This document shows, one piece after another, positions 1 to 5,243 of a DNA stretch of 8,592 bases. The stretch is from Alphaproteobacteria bacterium. GTDB taxonomy: Bacteria; Pseudomonadota; Alphaproteobacteria; RF32; CAG-239. Below the pieces are notes generated by a model. It did no database searches and had not been told where the DNA came from. It saw only the letters and a list, made by a program, of their open reading frames with translations. Both the position numbers and the translations under genes were made by a program. Every line of letters begins with the position of its first letter. Position 1 is the stretch's first letter. Where the stretch lies: assembly GCA_017958895.1 (NCBI GenBank), contig JAGDBT010000137.1:1-8592 (forward strand), written 5' to 3'.

Positions 1-66
1 GTTAACATCTATAACACAAAAATCTTCGCCGATGGTATCTGTAATTCCGCGTAATTTTGCAATCAT
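1..66 (-). CDS. ruvA: Holliday junction DNA helicase subunit RuvA (N-terminus only, runs off left edge)
   Basis: Only the first 22 codons are present. They translate to M-I-A-K-L-R-G followed by I-T-D-T-I-G-E-D and then F-C-V-I-D-V-N. This matches the usual RuvA start (M-I-x-x-L-x-G, then a short strand ending in a hydrophobic-I-D-V segment), which forms the first strands of the OB-fold domain I. RuvA binds four-way DNA junctions as a tetramer and loads the RuvB motor for branch migration during recombination and repair. An AAAGGA ribosome-binding site at 73-78 supports the ATG at 64-66. The gene lies 63 bp downstream of truA on the same strand, so co-transcription is possible. The identification rests on a short stretch, so the rest of the protein is inferred. 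Confidence 0.8.
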   Translation of the reverse strand, partial: MIAKLRGITDTIGEDFCVIDVN

Positions 67-87
67 TTTTTATCCTTTGTTAGGCTT

Positions 88-116
88 AGAGTAAACAAAT
101 TATGTTTGCGGTGCAA
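88..116 (-). promoter_or_regulatory. weak candidate promoter for ruvA
   Basis: On the minus strand, TTGCAC (111-116) and TACTCT (88-93) are separated by 17 bp and would start transcription about 15 nt upstream of the ruvA ribosome-binding site. The -10 matches TATAAT at only three of six positions. No terminator separates truA from ruvA, so read-through is an equally good explanation. Confidence 0.22.
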
Positions 117-129
117 GAGTTTTATGCTT

Positions 130-870
130 TTAATACATCACTTTGTTCAGATAAAGTCCGCAGGCCGGAGCGCTGACACCCGCCTGAGAGCGATCTTTGG
201 AGGCCAAAATTCTTTCAACATCTTCGGGTTGTAGTTTTCCCGCACCGACCAACATAAGAGTTCCGACCATATTGCGCACCTGATGATAAATGAAGGAGCG
301 AGCCTCTACGGTAAAGATTATTTCATCGCCGATTTTTTCTATATCCAAGCGGTCTAAAGTTTTTACCGGCGATTTGGCCTGACAACCGGAGCCGCGGAAA
401 GCGCTGAAATCATGATTGCCGAGCAGATATTTTGCGCCTTCGCGCATTTTTTCAATATCCAAAGGATAAGTAACATGCCAAACACGGTTGACCAAGAGCG
501 GGCTGTTGCCGCGCCGGTTTAAGATACGATAGATATAACCGCGCCCTTTGGCGGAAAAACGGGCATGAAAATCGTCAGACACCTTTTCGGTTTTATAAAC
601 CGCAACCGGTGCTTCCAGTTCGCGAAGCAGAGCATTGATGCTTTCCTGCATTTTATATTCGCTTAAATCGCCGTCAAAATCAAAATGCGCCACTTGCATA
701 AGGGCATGCACACCGGCATCGGTGCGACCGGCACCGAAAACTTCAACTTCCTGATGCGAAAAGCCTTTTATGGCTTTTTCTAAAAATTCTTGCACACTCG
801 GTCCGTCAAGCTGTTTTTGCCAGCCGACCAAATTGGTGCCTTCATATTCCAAAGTTATTTTGTAACGCAT
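130..870 (-). CDS. truA: tRNA pseudouridine(38-40) synthase TruA
   Basis: The protein (246 aa, normal TruA length) isomerises uridines 38, 39 and 40 in the anticodon stem-loop of many tRNAs to pseudouridine, acting in the cytosol as a homodimer. The family signature R-T-D-A-G-V-H-A occurs at about residues 49-56, with the catalytic nucleophile Asp51. The N-terminal strand K-I-T-L-E-Y-E-G-T and W17 are typical of the RNA-binding entry. Y-I-Y-R-I (about 112-116) supplies the conserved active-site tyrosine, and F-I-Y-H-Q-V-R-N-M-V-G (193-203) is the second conserved catalytic motif. The protein looks intact. The ATG at 868-870 follows a purine-rich GAGAAG. Its start region is divergent from the pilin gene, with a 217 bp shared intergenic region, and ruvA lies downstream on the same strand. 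Confidence 0.97.
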   Translation of the reverse strand: MRYKITLEYEGTNLVGWQKQLDGPSVQEFLEKAIKGFSHQEVEVFGAGRTDAGVHALMQVAHFDFDGDLSEYKMQESINALLRELEAPVAVYKTEKVSDDFHARFSAKGRGYIYRILNRRGNSPLLVNRVWHVTYPLDIEKMREGAKYLLGNHDFSAFRGSGCQAKSPVKTLDRLDIEKIGDEIIFTVEARSFIYHQVRNMVGTLMLVGAGKLQPEDVERILASKDRSQAGVSAPACGLYLNKVMY

Positions 871-887
871 TTTCTTCTCTGCATAGC

Positions 888-916
888 AAGTTAAAATAGG
901 GGGAGTGAAAAGTCAA
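888..916 (-). promoter_or_regulatory. candidate truA promoter
   Basis: On the minus strand TTGACT (911-916) is a five-of-six -35 match, followed after 17 bp by TAACTT (888-893), a weak -10. Transcription would begin just upstream of the truA start at 870. The good -35 and ideal spacing support it; the poor -10 limits confidence. Confidence 0.42.
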
Positions 917-961
917 ACGGTTTTTTGCGGCTAATCCTTGCCGAGAACTCCAAAAAATTTC

Positions 962-977
962 TTCGGACTATTCCGAA
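962..977. promoter_or_regulatory. short inverted repeat in truA/pilin divergent region
   Basis: TTCGGA (962-967) and TCCGAA (972-977) form a perfect 6-bp inverted repeat around a 4-nt spacer. It lies between the truA promoter and the pilin -10, upstream of where a pilin -35 would sit. This suggests a protein-binding site rather than a terminator, because no T-run follows on either strand. Function is inferred from position only. Confidence 0.3.
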
Positions 978-991
978 AGTTATATTACTAA

Positions 992-1018
992 TTTGTTAAT
1001 TGATTTTAAACCTATAAT
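992..1018 (+). promoter_or_regulatory. candidate pilin promoter
   Basis: A perfect TATAAT lies at 1013-1018. The best -35 candidates, TTTGTT (992-997) or TTGTTA (993-998), give short spacings of 15 or 14 bp, so recognition may depend on an activator. Transcription from here would start near 1025 and place the 1035-1055 inverted repeat in the leader. Confidence 0.42.
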
Positions 1019-1031
1019 ATTCCATACTGAC

Positions 1032-1060
1032 AACATAATGTTGCACTAACATTATTTTTT
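1032..1060 (+). promoter_or_regulatory. inverted repeat with three AACAT/ATGTT half-sites and T-run in pilin leader
   Basis: ATAATGTT (1035-1042) and AACATTAT (1048-1055) form a perfect 8-bp inverted repeat with the 5-nt spacer GCACT, followed by a run of T from 1055 to 1060. The left arm is itself part of an 11-bp palindrome, AACAT-A-ATGTT (1032-1042), so the half-site occurs three times in alternating orientation. It lies between the likely transcription start (about 1025) and the GGGAG ribosome-binding site (1076-1080). It could be an operator or, as RNA, a weak attenuator-like hairpin. The stem has only one G-C pair, so a protein-binding role seems at least as likely. Confidence 0.45.
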
Positions 1061-1087
1061 ACTGAAAATATTTTTGGGAGAAAAACA

Positions 1088-1840
1088 ATGAAAACTAATC
1101 AAAACGGCCGTTCCATGATTGAAATGCTCGGCGTGTTGGCTATTATCGGTGTATTGACCGTTGGCGGTATTTTGGGCTATACCAAAGCAATGGCTAAATA
1201 TCGTTCCAACAAGGTTATTGACCAGATTACCCTGTTTATTACCAACATTCGTACGATGTATGCGGCTCAACAAACATATATTAACTTGTCAAACAGCTTG
1301 GCTATTGACTTGAACCTTACACCTGATGAATTGGTAGTTCGTGATGCTAACGGACCTACGGGTGTTTTACGTAACGTATTTTCGGGTAACGTTCAGGTTG
1401 CCGCTTCCGGTATTAACGTAGATGGCGATAACGGCGCTTTCGTTTTGACCTTCTATGGTTTGTCTCGTGATGCTTGTATTGCTATTGCTACCAGTGACTG
1501 GGGTTCCGGTTCTTCTTCCGGTTTGGTTGCTGTTCACTATTATAATGATGCTTCCGGTACTGAAGCTGCTACGGCTCTTACAGCCGCTAATACCGGTGGT
1601 GCTCCGGCAACCGGCTCTGCCGCTGTTGCCACTCCGGCAAATGCTCCGGCACCGACCGATGATACACTTAATGATGTATTTAAGACTGCTGCTCAAAGCA
1701 GTGCCAAAGCTGAATCCGGTAACTACATCGGTGTTCCGGGTGACCCGACCGTAACTGTTCCGTTGACGGTTGACCAAGCTATGGCCGCTTGTACTTGCCG
1801 TGATAAGGCAACTTGCGCAGCCAGCTTCAAATATTTCTAA
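1088..1840 (+). CDS. type IV pilin-like protein with prepilin N-terminal methylation motif
   Basis: This 250-aa protein has a short leader ending G7, followed by R-S-M-I-E-M and a long hydrophobic helix to about residue 31. That is a class III prepilin signal: prepilin peptidase would cut after G7 and leave Glu at mature position 5 (E12). The following 35 residues continue the alpha-1 helix. The globular part has Cys130 in the segment D-A-C-I-A-I-A-T, and Cys235, Cys237 and Cys243 near the end, allowing two disulfides, the outer one bounding a D-region as in type IVb (PilS-like) pilins. Residues about 155-212 are Ala/Thr/Gly/Pro/Ser-rich and look like an inserted flexible linker. All seven arginines use CGT, and GGT/GCT are common, suggesting high expression. 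A GGGAG ribosome-binding site (1076-1080) supports the start. No assembly ATPase, secretin or prepilin peptidase gene is nearby, so it is an orphan; a minor pilin or type II secretion pseudopilin is possible. Confidence 0.85.
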   Translation: MKTNQNGRSMIEMLGVLAIIGVLTVGGILGYTKAMAKYRSNKVIDQITLFITNIRTMYAAQQTYINLSNSLAIDLNLTPDELVVRDANGPTGVLRNVFSGNVQVAASGINVDGDNGAFVLTFYGLSRDACIAIATSDWGSGSSSGLVAVHYYNDASGTEAATALTAANTGGAPATGSAAVATPANAPAPTDDTLNDVFKTAAQSSAKAESGNYIGVPGDPTVTVPLTVDQAMAACTCRDKATCAASFKYF

Positions 1841-1863
1841 ACTCTTTAAGATTAAGGATAAAG

Positions 1864-1893
1864 AAAGACCGCTTCTGTTGAAGCGGTCTTTTT
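1864..1893 (+). terminator. intrinsic terminator of the pilin gene
   Basis: A perfect 12-bp stem (1864-1875 with 1880-1891) closes a TGTT tetraloop and runs directly into T residues up to 1893. It begins 23 bp after the pilin stop codon. The stem is GC-rich in its loop-proximal part (GACCGCTTC). It should end pilin transcription before the convergent cyclophilin gene. Confidence 0.92.
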
Positions 1894-1926
1894 GTTCCGG
1901 TACATTCGGATTCATTTTACTCTTTA

Positions 1927-2012
1927 TGTCATCCTCGCTTACTTCTCAACTGTCACCCTCGGATTCATTCCGAGGGTCCATTGGATTCTCGGGACAAGCC
2001 CGAGAATGACAG
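1927..2012. repeat. REP-like intergenic palindromic element (three-way-junction fold)
   Basis: Two strong hairpins lie side by side: ACCCTCGGA/TCCGAGGGT (1955-1963 with 1969-1977) and ATTCTCGGG/CCCGAGAAT (1985-1993 with 1999-2007), each with a 5-nt loop. They are enclosed by an outer stem CTGTCA/TGACAG (1950-1955 with 2007-2012), so the unit can fold as a three-way junction. To the left, TGTCATCCTCG (1927-1937) is a degenerate direct copy of the TGTCACCCTCGG at 1951-1962, which suggests a composite or decayed second unit. The style resembles the dispersed TGTCAT-plus-hairpin repeats of many alphaproteobacterial genomes, though only one copy is in this window. It lies in a convergent gap, with no coding potential I trust. 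It could stabilise or end the 3' side of the cyclophilin transcript. Confidence 0.75.
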
Positions 2013-2070
2013 TAAAAAAATCCAAGCCCTAATATGAGAATAAAAAATAAAGGCTGAGTAACATAAAAGG

Positions 2071-2679
2071 TTACAAGTCGGCAATTACATCTAATGAAAT
2101 TATTTCATCGGCATCTTCACCGACCATACCATTAGGATCGCGCCCTTTTTTGAGCATATCAACAAATTCCATGCCGGAAGTTACTTCTCCCCAAACGGTA
2201 TATTGACCGTCAAGCCACGGGCAATCGCCATAACAGATAAAGAACTGACTGTCTGCCGAATCGGGATTCATGGCACGAGCCATGGAAACAATGCCGCGTT
2301 TGTGAGGACGACGATTAAATTCCGCTTTAAGTTTTTGCCCGCTTCCGCCGGTACCGTCACCGCGCGGACAGCCGGCTTGGGCCATAAAACCTTCGATGAC
2401 GCGATGAAACTTTAAGCCGTTATAGAAACCCTGACGCACCAACTCTTTAATACGTTTTGTATGGTTCGGAGCATCATCAATAAACATTTCAATTACCACA
2501 TCACCGTATTTAGTCTTTAAGAGTAAGGCGTCTTCCGGATTTTTTACTTTGTAAGAATGTTTGATTTTTTTGGCGCGTGTTTCACTCATCGCCAATCGTT
2601 TGGTTTCTTTATTTTCCAGATTTTTGGTCTCGGATTTTCCTAAATTTTTGGTTTCGGATTTTTCCAGTAAATTTGTCAT
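2071..2679 (-). CDS. cyclophilin-type peptidyl-prolyl cis-trans isomerase with repeat N-terminus
   Basis: The protein (202 aa) catalyses cis-trans isomerisation of peptidyl-prolyl bonds. The cyclophilin domain spans about residues 50-202. F-H-R-V-I-E-G-F-M-A-Q (91-101) carries the catalytic Arg93 and the F/M/Q pocket residues. S-A-D-S-Q-F-F-I (141-148) and W-L-D-G-Q-Y-T-V-W-G (155-164) are the other family motifs. There is no signal peptide, so it should be cytosolic. The first about 40 residues are unusual: four octapeptide copies (residues 5-36) of the form L-x-K-S-E-T-K-N, then a basic stretch. Bacterial single-domain cyclophilins normally begin close to the domain. A start at Met31 would remove most of this, but only the ATG at 2677-2679 has a strong ribosome-binding site. 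The gene begins 41 bp after the ATP-grasp stop with no terminator between, so it may be the last gene of that operon. Confidence 0.93.
   Translation of the reverse strand: MTNLLEKSETKNLGKSETKNLENKETKRLAMSETRAKKIKHSYKVKNPEDALLLKTKYGDVVIEMFIDDAPNHTKRIKELVRQGFYNGLKFHRVIEGFMAQAGCPRGDGTGGSGQKLKAEFNRRPHKRGIVSMARAMNPDSADSQFFICYGDCPWLDGQYTVWGEVTSGMEFVDMLKKGRDPNGMVGEDADEIISLDVIADL
2572..2667 (-). repeat. four tandem 24-bp units encoding octapeptides in the cyclophilin N-terminus
   Basis: Four consecutive in-frame 24-bp units encode L-E-K-S-E-T-K-N, L-G-K-S-E-T-K-N, L-E-N-K-E-T-K-R and L-A-M-S-E-T-R-A. The first two units share 20 of 24 bases. Divergence rises toward the domain, consistent with stepwise duplication from an ancestral unit next to it. 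The 24-bp period keeps the frame, so copy-number change would lengthen or shorten the tail without breaking the gene. Confidence 0.8.
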
Positions 2680-2685
2680 TTTAAG

Positions 2686-2695
2686 CCTTCCTTTC
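2686..2695 (-). promoter_or_regulatory. ribosome-binding site that fixes the cyclophilin start
   Basis: The minus-strand sequence GAAAGGAAGG lies 6 nt upstream of the ATG at 2677-2679, a strong match to the anti-Shine-Dalgarno. No comparable site precedes the internal Met31 codon at 2587-2589, so the repeat-bearing N-terminus is probably translated. Confidence 0.7.
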
Positions 2696-2720
2696 GTCTT
2701 CTGTTTTTATATTTAGGAAG

Positions 2721-3677
2721 TTATTTTTGCAGATTCAAGACGTAATCAACTCTTTGTTCGGAATTCAAATTTTGTGGATAATATTTATCTATTTCTTTAA
2801 GAGCTTGTTTTAAGCCTTTGCCGTTGGCAATTTGAATAGCCAAACCGGGACGGGCATTCAATTCCAACATCATCGGGCCGCGTTCACTGTCTAACACGAT
2901 ATCTGCTCCCACATAACCCAGTGAAGTCATTTCATAAGCTTTTGCTCCTATGAGTAAATGCTCGCGCCAAAACGGTACTTGCAACTCCATCAAATCGGCA
3001 TCGGTATCGGGATGGCGGGTAACCGGTATGTTATGTTGTACGGCATTTATGGCTTTGCCGGTTTGTAAATTTAAGCCCACTCCGACTGCTCCCTGGTGCA
3101 AATTGGCGCGTCCGTCGGATTCCTTGGTGGCAAGGCGCATCATAGCCATGGCCGGAAAGCCTTTGTAAACAATTAAACGAACATCAGGTATGCCCTGATA
3201 GCTGAAATTTTGAAAAGCATTACTGAAATGCACCACTTCTTCAATTAAAGCCACATCATATTGTCCGCCCAAGCTGTATAAACCGCTCAAAATGTTGGAA
3301 ACATGCTGGTAAACTTCTTTAAAGGTTAAAGTTTTGCCGGAAGAAGTAGTGAAATATTCGCTGTTATAATTTTTGATTACCAAAACGCCTTTGCCCTGAC
3401 TGCCGTGTGCCGGTTTTATAACAAATTCATCATGAGCGGAAACGACTTTAAGCAAGTCTTTTACTTGGTGTTGATATTCTATAACACCTATAAGATGAGG
3501 GGTGTTTATATCTATGCCGTTGGCGAGTTTTTTGGTTTGAACTTTATCATCAACATTCGGAAAAAGCGAACGTTTGTTACAACGTGAGATAATTTTATAG
3601 TTGCGCGCATTCATTCCCAAAATTCCGGCTTGGCGAAATTTTTGCGGCAACGAAAATATTTTGAAATATTCCCACAT
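2721..3677 (-). CDS. RimK-related ATP-grasp ligase (alpha-L-glutamate ligase-like)
   Basis: This 318-aa protein, about the usual length for the family, has an ATP-grasp fold. Members activate a carboxylate as acyl-phosphate and join it to an amine, typically adding an amino acid to a peptide or small molecule. F-V-I-K-P-A-H-G-S-Q-G-K-G (85-97) is the ATP-binding lysine and glycine-rich loop. E146-E147 fall at the adenine-binding hinge, R167 and R181 follow, and A-N-L-H-Q-G-A-V-G-V-G (191-201) is characteristic of this RimK-related subgroup. G-A-D-I-V-L-D (257-263) and M-L-E-L-N-A-R-P-G (270-278) supply the Mg-binding Asp/Glu/Asn. It lacks a signal peptide, so it is cytosolic. Its ATG lies 1 nt after the stop of the transglutaminase-like gene, with AAGGAT inside that gene's last codons, indicating translational coupling. 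Real substrates are not known to me; the glutamate-ligase label is by homology. Confidence 0.92.
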   Translation of the reverse strand: MWEYFKIFSLPQKFRQAGILGMNARNYKIISRCNKRSLFPNVDDKVQTKKLANGIDINTPHLIGVIEYQHQVKDLLKVVSAHDEFVIKPAHGSQGKGVLVIKNYNSEYFTTSSGKTLTFKEVYQHVSNILSGLYSLGGQYDVALIEEVVHFSNAFQNFSYQGIPDVRLIVYKGFPAMAMMRLATKESDGRANLHQGAVGVGLNLQTGKAINAVQHNIPVTRHPDTDADLMELQVPFWREHLLIGAKAYEMTSLGYVGADIVLDSERGPMMLELNARPGLAIQIANGKGLKQALKEIDKYYPQNLNSEQRVDYVLNLQK

Positions 3678-3678
3678 T

Positions 3679-5229
3679 TTATTTATCCTTAACGAGTGGT
3701 GCGAACCTTTTTAATTCGGTTAAACGATAACCGGTATAAGTGCCCAAAAGCATAACGATAAACAAGATAACCAAGTTCCATTCGTTAAAGGCGAACATTA
3801 AATAACGAATGTATTGATTGCTGATAAGCAGATAAATTATAATTGCCACGGCGGAAGTGTTTATGATTTGTTTTAAGGCATTACGCGTTCCTTCTTCTTC
3901 CCATGTGATACAGGCTCTTTCAATAATCCAAGCGGTAATGATGAGCGGGAAAAAGACTGCCGACAAGGCGATTTTTAAATCAAAACGGAAGCCTAAGATG
4001 GTTAATACTTGGATAATTATGATAACAAAAATTACCACAGCGGAAATTCTGGGTACCAACAGCAAATTAAGCCGCGTCAGCATGGTGCGGATAAGCAATC
4101 CGAGTACAATTATTAAGGCATAACACAATAAGCCGGCCCAAAAGCCCGTGCGGATTAAGGACATGGAAATCAACATCGGGGTAAAAGTTCCCATGGTTTG
4201 AATTCCTACAACATTGCGCATTAAAACAATCAACAATATGCCGAGCGGAAAAATCATCAGCCATTTTAAGATGTTTTGTTCCAAAGAAGGCAAATTATAG
4301 ATGGAATAATCAAACCAGCGGCTGTTTTCATATTTGGCACGATGTCCGGCCATTTTGAACGAGGATATAACCGATTTCGTAACCGAAAAACGCAATTTGG
4401 ACTTGTGGCCGCCGACCACATCAAACAAAGAAACATCGCCTCGTTGGAAAATCACAAAATTTTTCGGCAAGCCTTTGACACCCGTATCCATGTTATAAAG
4501 CATCCATTTTTTGCCTTCATAAACTTCCAACATTAAATCAGCCGGAGCGGCTTTTCTTTTTTCATTGAGTTTTATGCCGCGGACCAATCGGGCGGGAATA
4601 CCCTTGTAAGTCAGCAAATATATTATTTTTTCCGCCATTATGGTCGGGCTTTTTTTGACCGGCAAAAAAGCATCAACTTCCGGTGCGGGAATCTCGCTGT
4701 TTATGAGTTTTAAGAGTTTTTTGGCCGGACTGCCTTCAAGGGGAGTTTCAAGAGCCAGTTTCCAAATTTCTTCAACCATGGCTTTTTCTTGGTCATCAAT
4801 AACCAAAGGCTTTACTTTCGGCGGAATTTTCATCGGGACTTTGCCGATGGCATCGGTATTGTCATAAAGCATTATCCGATAATAAACATCTTGGTCTTGT
4901 TTCTTGGGAGAGGCTTTGATATACATACGGTGTTTTTTTTCGTCTTTTTCCGCGGAATAACCTTTGCCGATAACATCTTCGCTTAAAATTTTATATTCTT
5001 CGCCGATACGCGGAGTGGCCAAGCTTATTTCTATGGGTTCGCCGGTGGGTTGAAAAGTAATGTGGGCATCTATAGTCCAAATATCGGTTTTTTCATTGGG
5101 CTTTATGGTAAATCCCCATACGGTAATTTTGTAATAGGTCAACAGAGAGGCAAAAATTATGCTTAAAAACAGGAAAATTCCCAAAATTCCTCGTACGGAT
5201 AAAACTTTTTTCATAAAACTGTTTTTCAT
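3679..5229 (-). CDS. inactive transglutaminase domain fused to seven transmembrane helices
   Basis: In this 516-aa inner-membrane protein, an N-terminal helix (about 14-33) is followed by a long periplasmic part (34-318) and about seven hydrophobic segments (near 321-340, 346-360, 362-380, 393-413, 418-437, 455-470, 484-503). Residues about 195-250 align by eye with the transglutaminase core: G-I-P-A-R-L-V (210-216), then L-E-V-Y and W-M-L-Y-N-M-D (242-248). The catalytic Cys position holds S-P-T (194-196), and there is no cysteine before residue 369. The His position appears to be D231; only Asp248 seems kept. The domain should therefore bind rather than cleave or cross-link. Families of this kind are found next to RimK-like ligases and retropepsin-like proteases, as here. 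The gene starts 14 nt after the protease stop with AAGAG overlapping that stop. The ligase and protease are presumed partners. Confidence 0.9.
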   Translation of the reverse strand: MKNSFMKKVLSVRGILGIFLFLSIIFASLLTYYKITVWGFTIKPNEKTDIWTIDAHITFQPTGEPIEISLATPRIGEEYKILSEDVIGKGYSAEKDEKKHRMYIKASPKKQDQDVYYRIMLYDNTDAIGKVPMKIPPKVKPLVIDDQEKAMVEEIWKLALETPLEGSPAKKLLKLINSEIPAPEVDAFLPVKKSPTIMAEKIIYLLTYKGIPARLVRGIKLNEKRKAAPADLMLEVYEGKKWMLYNMDTGVKGLPKNFVIFQRGDVSLFDVVGGHKSKLRFSVTKSVISSFKMAGHRAKYENSRWFDYSIYNLPSLEQNILKWLMIFPLGILLIVLMRNVVGIQTMGTFTPMLISMSLIRTGFWAGLLCYALIIVLGLLIRTMLTRLNLLLVPRISAVVIFVIIIIQVLTILGFRFDLKIALSAVFFPLIITAWIIERACITWEEEGTRNALKQIINTSAVAIIIYLLISNQYIRYLMFAFNEWNLVILFIVMLLGTYTGYRLTELKRFAPLVKDK

Positions 5230-5243
5230 TATTGCTTAACTCT

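Noticed and set aside
67..129. Possible terminator between truA and ruvA
   Set aside because: Only a 5-bp AAACA/TGTTT stem without a T-run is present.
996..1009. CtrA-like site TTAA-N6-TTAA before the pilin gene, and a similar one at 5794-5807 before the protease operon
   Set aside because: The CtrA consensus has seven bases between the TTAA halves, while both of these have six. In AT-rich DNA such pairs arise easily by chance.
1367..1915. A 182-codon open frame antisense to the pilin gene
   Set aside because: It covers the low-complexity part of the pilin gene in reverse. Its translation is Ser/Thr/Gly-rich without domain features, and the sense frame has a clear prepilin motif, ribosome-binding site and terminator.
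1770..2009. A 79-codon plus-strand open frame across the pilin end, terminator and repeat
   Set aside because: It runs through a strong intrinsic terminator and the hairpins of the REP-like element, and overlaps the pilin gene in another frame.
2041..2074. Possible terminator after the cyclophilin gene on the minus strand
   Set aside because: The GTAAC/GTTAC stem (2070-2074 with 2058-2062) is only 5 bp with a 7-nt loop, and the T-rich tract starts several bases beyond it. It is too weak to call.
3857..4536. Several plus-strand open frames opposite the transglutaminase-7TM gene
   Set aside because: They are antisense shadows of hydrophobic coding sequence, with no ribosome-binding sites or recognisable domains.
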